A DNA stretch of 64,000 nucleotides from Gammaproteobacteria bacterium (GCA_018820925.1 JAHJNJ010000017.1:174317-238316); one strand, 5' to 3'; counted from the first letter of the stretch, positions 38,441 to 46,893 are shown. Notes: generated by a model not told the origin, from the letters alone. Program-made: numbers and translations.

Positions 38441-39322
38441 CTACCTCGCTACCAACCTGAACCATTGTTCACCCCAACGATGCAGGCACAAGCCGAACAC
38501 GATACTCGCCGTGCCCAGCCATACCTGCGGCAGCACGGCTTCGTTATTCAGTCCGTGCCCCAGCAGCAATGCCATTACCGGCGTGATCAGCGTGATGAGC
38601 GCGATGCGTCCCGCCGCCATGTGCTTGATGAGGTAGTAGTACAGCGAAAATCCCAGCACCGAACCGAATACACCGAGATACAGCGTTGCCGCGACGGCGC
38701 GTTCAGGTACGGCAACAGGCACATGTCCGTCGATCAGCCACCATCCCGCAAAGAACAGCGGCAACGCTACCACCAGGATTCCCAACGTCATTGCCAGCGG
38801 TGGGCTGTCGTCGCCGATGCGCTTGAGCCACACCAGTCCCAGCGATTGCGACACCACTGCCAGGAACAATGCGATCAGGCCAATCCCGGAACCAGCGCCC
38901 AATCCCAGTCCGCCACGAAACACCAGAAACAAACCCAGCACGCCCATCAGCATTCCGGCCAATTTATTCGGCGTAAGTGTCTCTTCTTTCAGCCACAGCA
39001 TTGCCCCCAGACTGGTGATCAGCGGCGACAGGCCGAACAGCACCGCAATCATGCCGGAACTGACGAACTGCGACGACCAGTAGGTCAGCGCCATCGCGAT
39101 GAACATGCTCAACCCGCCTGCCGCATAGGCTAACAATGCCTTGCGGTGAAGCGGCACGCGCACGCGGAACGCCGCCAGCAAAACCGTGCACAGCATCACG
39201 CCAATGGCCATACGCGAAAACACCGCGAAGCTGAAACCGACACCCAATGCGCTCCATTTGATCGCGAGCGGCGTGGTAGACCAGATCAGGATGACCGTGA
39301 CGAATGCTGCTGGAAGTGACAT
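38441..39322 (-). CDS. EamA/DMT-family transporter
   Basis: A 293-residue membrane protein of about ten helices with two EamA repeats, the first beginning LPAAFVTVILIWSTTPLAIKWS and the second near SGIGLIALFLAVVSQSLG. Family members export amino acids or other metabolites; the substrate is unknown. The start at 39322 follows AGGAGAAAATC. Its promoter region contains an intrinsic hairpin followed by a T-run and an upstream short reading frame, listed separately. Confidence 0.92.
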   Translation of the reverse strand: MSLPAAFVTVILIWSTTPLAIKWSALGVGFSFAVFSRMAIGVMLCTVLLAAFRVRVPLHRKALLAYAAGGLSMFIAMALTYWSSQFVSSGMIAVLFGLSPLITSLGAMLWLKEETLTPNKLAGMLMGVLGLFLVFRGGLGLGAGSGIGLIALFLAVVSQSLGLVWLKRIGDDSPPLAMTLGILVVALPLFFAGWWLIDGHVPVAVPERAVAATLYLGVFGSVLGFSLYYYLIKHMAAGRIALITLITPVMALLLGHGLNNEAVLPQVWLGTASIVFGLCLHRWGEQWFRLVAR

Positions 39323-39388
39323 GATTTTCTCCTTGGCTCCATGTACTGCCACCGTCCCACTGAGCCTTGAGGTGGAACGGCCAAAAAC

Positions 39389-39421
39389 AAAAAGGCCACA
39401 GAGTTCGTCTGTGGCCTTTTT
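39389..39421. terminator. Bidirectional intrinsic terminator
   Basis: A nine-base-pair stem GGCCACAGA/TCTGTGGCC (39394-39402 and 39408-39416) with a five-base loop is flanked by AAAAA on the left and TTTTT on the right, so it can act on both strands. It lies between the amidotransferase stop and the EamA start on the minus strand and could end the former or attenuate the latter. Confidence 0.85.
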
Positions 39422-39596
39422 GAAAGTAACTGCTGCAAAAACTAAACGCTAACTCTCCAGACCACCCGGCGTGCGATGCCATACCTTGCGCATAAATGTC
39501 GCAGGCAGGGTTCGGACGTTGCGAATGGAGTGCATTGAGTTCATGGCTGGATTATGCGGGGGCGCATCAGATTCCGTCAACGTTAATTTGCAGCTC

Positions 39597-39668
39597 GTAG
39601 GTTGGGTTGAGCGTAGCGATACCCAACAATTCATATGATGGGTATCGCATACGCTCAACCCATCCTAC
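39597..39668. repeat. Palindromic repeat, family B, copy 3
   Basis: GTAGGTTGGGTTGAGCGTAG at left and ACGCTCAACCCATCCTAC at right; the arms differ from copies 1 and 2 by a few compensatory G-to-A and T changes, as in related published repeat types. Confidence 0.85.
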
Positions 39669-39676
39669 CTTGCTCG

Positions 39677-41458
39677 CTATCCAGTCATCCCGTCTACGTT
39701 GATCTGCAGCCACCACTCCAGCAGGGCGAGATGCCACAGTTTGCTGCCCTGGATACGGGTGAGGTGCGCTTCCGGGTCGGCCAGCAGTTTTTCCACGTAG
39801 TCGCGCCGGTACAGGCCGCGCTGGAGGCAGGCTTCGGAATTCAGGATGGCGCGCATCTTTTCCAGGAAATCGCCGCGCACATATTTCAAGGCCGGCACCG
39901 GGAAATAGCCCTTGGGGCGGTCGATCACTGCATCAGGAATGACACCGCGCGCGATGGCCTTGAGCGGGAATTTGCCGCCTTCTTTCAGTTTGAGCGACGG
40001 CGGCATGTGTGCGGCCAGTTCCACCAGTTCGTGATCAAGGAAAGGCACGCGCGCTTCCAGCCCCCATGCCATGGTCATGTTGTCCACGCGCTTCACCGGA
40101 TCGTCCACCATGAGCGCGGTCACATCCAGGCGGAATACCTCGTCGAGGAATTCGTCCGCCTGCGGTTTTTCCAGTTCGCTTGCCACCCATTCGCCGGTGA
40201 CGTCATGCACATGGTATTCGGGCACGACCATCGCGAGATATTCGGCATGGTCGCGGTCGAAGTAATGTTGCGAGAAACGCTGCAGCGGCGAGCCGTTTGC
40301 CGCATCCATGCGTGGATACCAGAAGTAGCCGCCGAACACCTCGTCCGCCCCCTGTCCCGCCAGCACCACTTTCACATGCTCGGATACTTTTTGCCCGAGC
40401 AGGTAAAACGCGGTCACGTCGTAGCTGGGCATGGGTTCGCTCATCTGCGCGATGGCGTCCGGCAGGTGCGCCAGCACTTCCGAGTTGGGTATGGAGAATC
40501 GATGATGGCGCGTATCGAAATGCCTGGCCATCAGATCGGAGTACTCGAACTCATTGGCCGTTTCGCCTGCCACATCCTCGAAACCGATGGAAAACGTGTT
40601 CAGGTCGTCCACATGATCGGCCAGCATGCCCACCAGCAGGCTCGAATCCAGCCCGCCGGAAAGCAGCACGCCGACTGGCACGTCGGACGCCAGACGATGC
40701 CGCTCCACGGCGCGCGTCATCACAGTGCGGGTTGCCGCAATCCAGTCCTGCTCCGAAAGTGCCACCGCAGGCCGTGTTGCATCCAACGACCAGTAGCGGC
40801 GCAAAGCCACCTCGCCGGATACGGTGAATTTCATGGTGTGCGCGGGCGGCAGTTTCTTGATGCCGGTCAGCAGGGTGTGCGGCGCAGACACCACGCTGTG
40901 CAGGGTGAAGTGGTGATGCAATGCCACCGGATTGATGCTCGTATCGACCCCGCCGCTTGCCAGCAAGGCCTGCAGGGTGGAAGCGAAGCGCAAGCGCGCG
41001 CCATCCAGCGCGTAGTACAAAGGCTTGATACCGAAACGGTCGCGCGCCAGCAACAGCGATTTGTCGCGCATGTCCCACAGCGCAAACGCGAACATGCCGT
41101 AGAAACGCTGCACGCAATTTTCACCCCACGCGTGGTAGGCCTTGAGGATGACTTCGGTGTCGCCCTCGGAGAAAAAGTCGTAACCCATCTCCAGCAACTC
41201 GGCGCGCAATTCCTTGTAGTTGTAGATGGTGCCGTTGAATACCAATGCCAGCTTCAGGTCATCGTCCACCAGCGGCTGGTCGGAATGGGCGGACAGATCG
41301 ATGATGGACAGGCGTCTATGGCCGAATATCAGCGCACCGCCGTTGAAGAAACCCTCGTGATCCGGCCCGCGCCGCGCCAGCTTTGCCGTCATGCGCTTCA
41401 GCGCGTCCATATCGGGTATCGATTGATCGAAACGCAACTCTCCACAAATGCCACACAT
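39677..41458 (-). CDS. Asparagine-synthase-like amidotransferase, probably NAGGN-forming
   Basis: A 593-residue protein with N-terminal Cys2 glutaminase (MCGICGELRFDQ, class II) and the synthetase PP-loop LSGGLDSSLLVG. The sequence features HHHFTLHSVV and GGVDTSINP resemble the TIGR03104 branch, N-acetylglutaminylglutamine amidotransferase, which amidates NAGG in the osmoprotectant pathway, more than housekeeping AsnB. The usual partner genes (GNAT/ATP-grasp ngg and a peptidase) are not adjacent. The start at 41458 is required for the N-terminal nucleophile after Met removal. The function is inferred from resemblance. Confidence 0.9.
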   Translation of the reverse strand: MCGICGELRFDQSIPDMDALKRMTAKLARRGPDHEGFFNGGALIFGHRRLSIIDLSAHSDQPLVDDDLKLALVFNGTIYNYKELRAELLEMGYDFFSEGDTEVILKAYHAWGENCVQRFYGMFAFALWDMRDKSLLLARDRFGIKPLYYALDGARLRFASTLQALLASGGVDTSINPVALHHHFTLHSVVSAPHTLLTGIKKLPPAHTMKFTVSGEVALRRYWSLDATRPAVALSEQDWIAATRTVMTRAVERHRLASDVPVGVLLSGGLDSSLLVGMLADHVDDLNTFSIGFEDVAGETANEFEYSDLMARHFDTRHHRFSIPNSEVLAHLPDAIAQMSEPMPSYDVTAFYLLGQKVSEHVKVVLAGQGADEVFGGYFWYPRMDAANGSPLQRFSQHYFDRDHAEYLAMVVPEYHVHDVTGEWVASELEKPQADEFLDEVFRLDVTALMVDDPVKRVDNMTMAWGLEARVPFLDHELVELAAHMPPSLKLKEGGKFPLKAIARGVIPDAVIDRPKGYFPVPALKYVRGDFLEKMRAILNSEACLQRGLYRRDYVEKLLADPEAHLTRIQGSKLWHLALLEWWLQINVDGMTG

Positions 41459-41537
41459 GCAAAACTCCAGTCGATTCGGATGCCGGATTATCGCCCAGGC
41501 ACGGGAAGTTTGGGCGAAGCCTGTTAAAATCCGCGCA

Positions 41538-42773
41538 ATGCACACCCAGCTTACCCCGCAACGCGAAAAGTATTTCCTGCTCACCCTCGCCGGAATCCAG
41601 TTCAGCCACATCCTCGACTTCATGATCATGATGCCGCTCGGCCCGATCCTGATGGCCGAGTTCGGTATCGGCACGCATGAGTTCGGCCTGCTGGTTGCTT
41701 CCTACAGTTTCAGCGCCGCCGCGTCCGGACTGTTTGCGGCCACGTTTGTCGACCGTTTCGAGCGCAAGCGCCTGCTGATTGTCATGTTCGCCCTGTTCGG
41801 TCTGGCCACGCTAGCCTGCGGACTCGCGCCCGGTTATGTCACGCTGCTGGTCGCACGCGGATTGGCCGGCGCATTCGGCGGCGTGCTTGGCGCCATGGTG
41901 CAAACCATGGTGGGCGATGTCATTCCCTTTGCGCGCCGCGCGCGGGCCAGCGGCACGATAGCGACCGCATTCTCGTTCTCCACCGTCGCCGGGGTTCCGT
42001 TTTCGCTGTGGCTGGCAAACCACCTGCAATGGCGCGCGCCGTTTGTCTTCATCGCCGCGCTCACCTTGTTGTTCATCTTCGTCGGCGTACGCCACCTGCC
42101 CGAACTGCGCCACCACCTGAGCCAGGAGAAACGCGCGCATCCTTTCTCCGCCATGTTCGAGGTGCTGCGCGACCCGAATCATTTGCGCGCATTGTTGTTC
42201 GGCTCATTGATCATCTTTTCGGGCTTCACGGTGATTCCCTATATCACGGTGTATGCCGTATACAACGTCGGGATTTCCCAGCACGATATCCCGTTTGTCT
42301 ATCTTGCAGGCGGCGCCGCGACGCTCGTCACCGCCCGCCTCATCGGACGCTGGGCCGATGCCGAGGGCAAGATGGAGGTCTATCGGAAAATCGCCCTGGC
42401 CGCCATGATCCCGATTCTCGTTGTCACGCATATCGGTGCCGCACCGCTTTGGGCATGGCTGGTGTGCACGACCTTCTTCTTCATACTGGTATCGGGACGC
42501 TTCATTCCGGCGATGGCCGTCATCACCTCGGCGGCGCAGCCCAAACTGCGCGGCACCTTCATGTCGCTCAACTCAACCTCACAATCGCTCGCCATGGGAC
42601 TGGCGACAACGCTGGGCGGCTTTATCATCACGCAGGACAGCGACGGGATGATCGCCGGATATGCAAACGTGGGTTATGTGGCTGTGGCGGCCAACCTGCT
42701 GGCGATCTGGTTTGTCTCGCGCATCGTCATGCACGACCAGCACGCCAACCTGCCGGATGTGGCGCCCAAGTAA
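41538..42773 (+). CDS. MFS transporter
   Basis: A 411-residue major facilitator with twelve predicted helices; signature loop DRFERKRLLI between helices 2 and 3. The ATG at 41538 is preferred over an upstream in-frame ATG at 41448 that overlaps the divergent amidotransferase gene. Sugar-efflux or drug-efflux type cannot be determined. It is followed by the RutE-like gene after 61 bases. Confidence 0.9.
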   Translation: MHTQLTPQREKYFLLTLAGIQFSHILDFMIMMPLGPILMAEFGIGTHEFGLLVASYSFSAAASGLFAATFVDRFERKRLLIVMFALFGLATLACGLAPGYVTLLVARGLAGAFGGVLGAMVQTMVGDVIPFARRARASGTIATAFSFSTVAGVPFSLWLANHLQWRAPFVFIAALTLLFIFVGVRHLPELRHHLSQEKRAHPFSAMFEVLRDPNHLRALLFGSLIIFSGFTVIPYITVYAVYNVGISQHDIPFVYLAGGAATLVTARLIGRWADAEGKMEVYRKIALAAMIPILVVTHIGAAPLWAWLVCTTFFFILVSGRFIPAMAVITSAAQPKLRGTFMSLNSTSQSLAMGLATTLGGFIITQDSDGMIAGYANVGYVAVAANLLAIWFVSRIVMHDQHANLPDVAPK

Positions 42774-42834
42774 TGTCCGGCAATTCTGGTTTAGACTATT
42801 CGCATCATTTATCAAACCCGCACAGGAGTTCATC

Positions 42835-43431
42835 ATGTCAGGCACCCCGTTGACCCAGGCAGCATTCGAACAATTGTTTTTCCAGGCCCACACCAACAAT
42901 GCATGGCAGGACAAGCCCGTCGCGGACGAGTTGTTGCAGCGCCTGCATGACACCTTTCGCTTGGGCCCCACCTCGATGAACTGCTGCCCGGCACGCATCG
43001 TGTTCGTCAAGTCCAAAGCCGCGAAAGAAAAACTCAATCCGGCATTGATGGAAAGCAACCGCGCCAAAACCATGGCCGCGCCGGTCACCGCCATCATCGG
43101 CTACGACACGCACTTCTACGACCAGTTGCCAAAACTGTTCCCCAACAACCCCAAGGCACGCGACACGTTCGCCGGCAACGCCGCGCTCTCGGACATCACT
43201 GCGTTCCGCAACAGCACACTGCAGGGCGCTTACCTCATTCTCGCCGCACGCGCGCTGGGGCTGGATTGCGGCCCGATGTCCGGCTTCGACAATGCGGCAG
43301 TGGATCAGTTGTTTTTCGCGGGAACGAACGTGAAATCCAATTTCCTGTGCAACTTAGGCTACGGCGACCCGAAGGGCGTGTATCCGCGCAATCCGCGCCT
43401 GGATTTTGCCGAAGCCTGCAGCATCGCTTGA
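42835..43431 (+). CDS. RutE/HadB-type nitroreductase (malonic semialdehyde reductase-like)
   Basis: A 198-residue flavoprotein of the RutE branch, with the RLGPTSMNCCPARIVFVKS and CGPMSGFDNAAVD segments characteristic of this group. RutE reduces malonic semialdehyde in pyrimidine degradation, but no rut genes accompany it. CAGGAGTTCATC precedes the ATG. The next gene, rsuA, begins 18 bases after its stop. Confidence 0.88.
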   Translation: MSGTPLTQAAFEQLFFQAHTNNAWQDKPVADELLQRLHDTFRLGPTSMNCCPARIVFVKSKAAKEKLNPALMESNRAKTMAAPVTAIIGYDTHFYDQLPKLFPNNPKARDTFAGNAALSDITAFRNSTLQGAYLILAARALGLDCGPMSGFDNAAVDQLFFAGTNVKSNFLCNLGYGDPKGVYPRNPRLDFAEACSIA

Positions 43432-43449
43432 GTAAGGAAACCTCGCGCA

Positions 43450-44166
43450 ATGAGCAAACTCCCCCTCGACCGCATTCTGCAATCGCAGGGTTTCGGCACG
43501 CGCAAGTGGTGTCGCGAACTCATTGAAGATGGAGAAGTCAGTATCGGCGGCGAGACGGTTGGCGACACGCGCAGCACGTTCGAGACGGACGGCCTCGAAT
43601 TCAGCGTGTACGGCGAACCTTGGCAATATCGCGAGCATGTGTACATTGCGCTGAACAAGCCCGCCGACTACGAATGCTCGCGCAAGCCCAGCCATCATCC
43701 CGGTGTGCTATCGCTGTTGCCGGAACAGTTCGCGTTGCGCGACGTGCAGCCGGTCGGCCGCCTCGATCACGACACCACGGGGCTGTTGCTGATGTCGGAC
43801 GACGGCTCGTTCATCCACGCGCAATCGTCACCGAAACGGCATATTCCCAAGGTCTATGTGGCCACCACGCACGAGCCGCTGACGCCGCGACTGGTGGAAC
43901 AACTATTGAACGGAGTGAAACTGCACGACGAACCCGCGCCGCTGGCGGCTGTCGTGTGCAGGATGCTGGATACGCACCAGCTCGAGATCGTGCTGGAACA
44001 GGGAAAATATCACCAGGTTAAACGCATGCTGGCCGCAGCAGGAAACCACTGCGTCGCACTGCGCCGCACCGAGATCGGCGGGTTGAAACTGGATGCGCTG
44101 GATCTGCCGGAAGGCGCGTGGTGCTATCTGGACGAGGCACAACGCGCGCTTCTGGCGCAATCCTGA
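43450..44166 (+). CDS. rsuA: 16S rRNA pseudouridine(516) synthase, RsuA type
   Basis: A 238-residue RNA-modifying enzyme: N-terminal S4-like domain (LDRILQSQGFGTRKWCRELI), catalytic Asp in GRLDHDTTGLLL, and the KVYVATTHEPL and GKYHQVKRMLAA motifs of the RsuA/RluB group. It converts U516 of 16S rRNA to pseudouridine (family function). It may be co-transcribed with the RutE-like gene; it converges with the DsrC-like gene, with stop codons 9 bases apart. Confidence 0.93.
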   Translation: MSKLPLDRILQSQGFGTRKWCRELIEDGEVSIGGETVGDTRSTFETDGLEFSVYGEPWQYREHVYIALNKPADYECSRKPSHHPGVLSLLPEQFALRDVQPVGRLDHDTTGLLLMSDDGSFIHAQSSPKRHIPKVYVATTHEPLTPRLVEQLLNGVKLHDEPAPLAAVVCRMLDTHQLEIVLEQGKYHQVKRMLAAAGNHCVALRRTEIGGLKLDALDLPEGAWCYLDEAQRALLAQS

Positions 44167-44175
44167 AACAAACAA

Positions 44176-44469
44176 TCAAACGCAGCCGGTAGGCTTGGGC
44201 ATGCCGCCGTATTTGGTGATCGGCTTCATCGGGCCGGTCATCCACAGATCGAATACTTCTTTCTGGTCTTCTTCGATGTACTTGGCAAACTTGCGAATCG
44301 GCGGTACCGAGGTGAATTGCTCGTAGTACTCGCGCGCCTTCATGATCTGTTCCCATTTCTTGTCGTTCAACTCGTAACCGTCCGCTTCGGCCATCGCGCG
44401 GCCGATCTCCTGTGTCCAGTCGCTCATATCGACCAAATAACCATCACCATCGCGCTTTGGGATTTCCAT
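44176..44469 (-). CDS. DsrC/TusE-family sulfur carrier, single C-terminal Cys
   Basis: A 97-residue protein with the DsrC fold and the C-terminal PKPTGCV tail. The penultimate Cys, which carries sulfur in DsrC/TusE, is present; the second Cys that DsrC has eleven residues earlier is replaced by Thr (ITKYGGMPKP), as in TusE-type members. No dsr or tus genes are nearby. TusE passes persulfide to MnmA for tRNA thiolation; the actual partner here is unknown. AAAGGAA precedes the start. A sequence matching an IscR type 1 site lies 45-69 bases upstream. Confidence 0.92.
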   Translation of the reverse strand: MEIPKRDGDGYLVDMSDWTQEIGRAMAEADGYELNDKKWEQIMKAREYYEQFTSVPPIRKFAKYIEEDQKEVFDLWMTGPMKPITKYGGMPKPTGCV

Positions 44470-44513
44470 GTTCCATTCCTTTCAAGATTTAAGAGGGGCG
44501 CAGGTATTAAACT

Positions 44514-44538
44514 ATACCCGATGGTTATAGTCAACTAC
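44514..44538. promoter_or_regulatory. Putative IscR type-1 binding site upstream of the DsrC/TusE-like gene
   Basis: The 25-base window begins ATACCCGATG and ends AGTCAACTAC with GTTAT between. It agrees at 22 of 25 positions with the E. coli IscR type 1 consensus as I remember it (halves ATASYYGACT and AGTCRRSTAT). The position, 45-69 bases before the start codon, suits promoter control by an Fe-S-sensing Rrf2 regulator. A partial dyad ACTATA/TATAGT overlaps it. Confidence 0.55.
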
Positions 44539-44646
44539 TAAAATAAAAGGGTTCATTTTTCTACCCGCACTGGAGGCAACCCATTGAAGATATTAGTAAA
44601 GCGCTAAAAATCCGGCAATTGAAACAAAGGGAAGGAAGGTTTGATT

Positions 44647-45330
44647 TCAGGTCAGCAATCCCTGGCCGGCTTGTTTGGCAAGCACATCCAGCTTTTCAAT
44701 CACGATAGACCCGCGCAAGGTTTTAACCGACTTCTCCGCCACCATCTTGCGCAGCAGCTTCGCAATCACTTCCCGCGTCGTGCCCAAATGTGCGGCCAGT
44801 TCGCTTTGCGTCATGCGCAACTGCCCGTCGATCGCCCCGCGCATCAGGATGAACTTGGCCAGACGCGCGTTCAAATTCATGGAATGGATCTCTTCCAGTT
44901 CTTCCATGAGCCGGAATACCAGCACGGAGAGCGCATGCACCGTCAGGTTCTGGATGGAGGGTTCGTTCTGGAACAGTGTGCGGTAAGTCAGCGAGGGAAT
45001 CATGCCCACACAGGTGTCGGGCTCTGTCTGTACCCAGGCCGGATATTGCAGGTTATTGAAGATGCAGTTCAGGGCCAGGATGCAGACTTCGCCCGGATTG
45101 ATGAAATACAGCGTGGCCTCGTTGCCACTGGGTGAGATCGAATACACCCGCAAGCGGCCGCGCACAACAACATAGGCGCCGGAAACGCTGTTGCCCTTGT
45201 TGATGATGGTTTTCAGTTCGTCGAAGTAGTTGAGCTGCATTCCGCATTCGAGCATCTGCTGCCCGCAGACGGAAAGGTCGCGAAACACATCCAGCGTTTT
45301 CAAATCCCCCAGCACATCAGTACTGCCCAA
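44647..45330 (-). CDS. Crp/Fnr-family transcriptional regulator
   Basis: A 227-residue regulator: cyclic-nucleotide-binding-type beta barrel (residues about 20-130; GAYVVVRGRLRVYSISPSGNEATL) and a C-terminal winged helix with MTQSELAAHLGTTREVIAKLLRKM. No FNR-type N-terminal cysteine cluster is seen. The start codon appears to be TTG at 45330, with GGGAGGTG properly placed. It is immediately downstream (33 bases) of the dihaem peroxidase gene on the same strand, so the pair may be regulated together. Confidence 0.92.
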   Translation of the reverse strand: MGSTDVLGDLKTLDVFRDLSVCGQQMLECGMQLNYFDELKTIINKGNSVSGAYVVVRGRLRVYSISPSGNEATLYFINPGEVCILALNCIFNNLQYPAWVQTEPDTCVGMIPSLTYRTLFQNEPSIQNLTVHALSVLVFRLMEELEEIHSMNLNARLAKFILMRGAIDGQLRMTQSELAAHLGTTREVIAKLLRKMVAEKSVKTLRGSIVIEKLDVLAKQAGQGLLT

Positions 45331-45363
45331 CGCACACCTCCCGATATGAACAATGCTCCCTGA

Positions 45364-46710
45364 TCAAAGCGCTCCGGATTTGCTACGCGCCAGGAGAGAA
45401 TCACTGCTCAAAGACTTCAAAAACTCAACCAGATCATTCACGTCCCGGTCACTTAGCGGGGCAGACTCAATACGTGCGAGAGTCTTATCCTGACCGGACC
45501 AGACAATGGTTTTATTGTCATTGACGTCGTTACTGATCCTTTTTCCGCGCTGCACCGTCGCCATGATACGCACGACCTCCGATAGATTGTCAACACTGCC
45601 ATTGTGGAGATAAGGCGCCGTCAATGCAACATTGCGCAGCGAAGGAACACGCCAAGCGGCCTGTTTGCTGCCGGAAGGATTAGAGCCGGTATCCTTGAGC
45701 AGGTTATAACGGGTCATATATTTCGGTGAATCGAACACCGGGAAAAGACGGCGCGGCTCCTGTGGCGGATCGAACACACTGGCAGCGCTGAAGTTGGGAC
45801 CCGCATGACACAAAATACAACCCACCGACTGAAACAGCGCCATTCCGCGCAGTTGGGCCTTGCTCAAAGCCTCCTCATCACCGCGCACGAAGCGATCATA
45901 CGGCGTATCGGTCGTGATCAGGGTGCGCTCATAGGCGGCAATGGCCGCAGTAATCTGCTTGATGGTAATGGGCTGATCGGCACCAAACGCCCTGGCGAAT
46001 GGTTCGCGGTAAGACGGGTTGTCCCTGATCCTCTGCTCCACGGCCTCTGCGGACGGCATGCCCATCTCAACGGGATTAAGTGGCGGCCCGATTGCCTGAT
46101 CTTCCAGCGAGGCGGCGCGGCCATCCCAGAACAGAACAGACTGAAATCCGGAATTCCAGACTGTGGGCGCATTGCGACCGCCGACCTGCCCGCCCACACC
46201 CAGCGACCCGGACCGGTGATCCTCGCCCGCCCCATTGAGTACATCGTGGCAGGAACTGCATGAGAGCGTTCTGTCTATCGACAGTGCCTTGTCATGGAAC
46301 AGACGTTTGCCCAGCGCCACTTTTTCCGGTGTCGTGGGATTCCACGCCGGGAACGGCGCTCTGTCCGGCAGCGTTCGCCAGACATAAGCCTGCTGGATAC
46401 CCGGCAGACGAATTCCCGGCGCATCTTTGTTCAATTGTTCCCAATCCACAACCAGTGGCCCCTTTTGCTCCGCAATGCTCCACTTGATTGTCAGATCGGG
46501 GAACTTGACGAGTGTCGCAAGGATGAACAGCTTGATGGAAAACGCCACCATGCCTGAGCCCAGCACCAGCGTCATTAACCAACGCCTGCCGGGCGACAGA
46601 TTGCTCACCGGCCCCAGTTCAAATTTGACCATGAATAAAAGCACGCTAAAGCCCATGATCAGCAAGCCGATGCCGACATACATAAATACAATCAACCCTG
46701 CGTTTCCCAT
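45364..46710 (-). CDS. Membrane-anchored dihaem cytochrome c peroxidase (MauG/CCP family)
   Basis: A 448-residue protein with two N-terminal hydrophobic helices (about 5-30 and 44-68) followed by a periplasmic dihaem domain. Two haem-c motifs, CSSCH and CILCH, and the CCP signature LGKRLFHDKALS are present. It should reduce peroxide or act as a MauG-like oxidase. Most CCPs are soluble, so the double anchor is notable. GGAG lies just before the ATG. The divergent upstream region contains strong palindromes (46770-46893). Confidence 0.92.
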   Translation of the reverse strand: MGNAGLIVFMYVGIGLLIMGFSVLLFMVKFELGPVSNLSPGRRWLMTLVLGSGMVAFSIKLFILATLVKFPDLTIKWSIAEQKGPLVVDWEQLNKDAPGIRLPGIQQAYVWRTLPDRAPFPAWNPTTPEKVALGKRLFHDKALSIDRTLSCSSCHDVLNGAGEDHRSGSLGVGGQVGGRNAPTVWNSGFQSVLFWDGRAASLEDQAIGPPLNPVEMGMPSAEAVEQRIRDNPSYREPFARAFGADQPITIKQITAAIAAYERTLITTDTPYDRFVRGDEEALSKAQLRGMALFQSVGCILCHAGPNFSAASVFDPPQEPRRLFPVFDSPKYMTRYNLLKDTGSNPSGSKQAAWRVPSLRNVALTAPYLHNGSVDNLSEVVRIMATVQRGKRISNDVNDNKTIVWSGQDKTLARIESAPLSDRDVNDLVEFLKSLSSDSLLARSKSGAL

Positions 46711-46769
46711 AGCGATCTCCGTCAGATTTACTGCGTGAACCTAGGCTAACGGGAATTCCCCGGGGCTTC

Positions 46770-46893
46770 TGTAGCAAAAGCTACATTGAGGAATTGGAGA
46801 AAAAGAAAATTGAAAGAAGTCGCAAAGCGTAACTTTTGCTACAGATCGTATGGGCCGCGATCGCTACATTGCCTCCCGCTACACCTTCGTAGC
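46770..46893. promoter_or_regulatory. Operator-like palindromes in the CCP/DUF4242 divergent region
   Basis: TGTAGCAAAAGCTACA (46770-46785) is a perfect 16-base palindrome; GTAACTTTTGCTACAG (46829-46844) is a near copy 59 bases on, and GCTAC-N6-GTAGC (46878-46893) a further half-related dyad. All lie between two divergent genes. The cognate regulator is unknown; the Crp/Fnr gene next door is a candidate. Confidence 0.5.

Larger units (their letters stand above)
39323..39676. other. Spacer between amidotransferase and EamA genes
   Basis: A 354-base region holding a family B repeat (39597-39668), a possible 31-codon leader frame (39449-39544, minus strand, starting MNSMHSIRNV and without a good ribosome binding site), and a strong terminator hairpin (39394-39416). 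Confidence 0.6.

Noticed and set aside
39635..41527. A 630-codon open frame on the plus strand
   Set aside because: Antisense shadow of the asparagine-synthase-like gene; composition typical of reverse-strand translation of GC-rich coding DNA.
44176..44469. Dissimilatory DsrC of a reverse sulfite reductase pathway
   Set aside because: No dsrAB or dsrEFH genes here and the second conserved cysteine is replaced.
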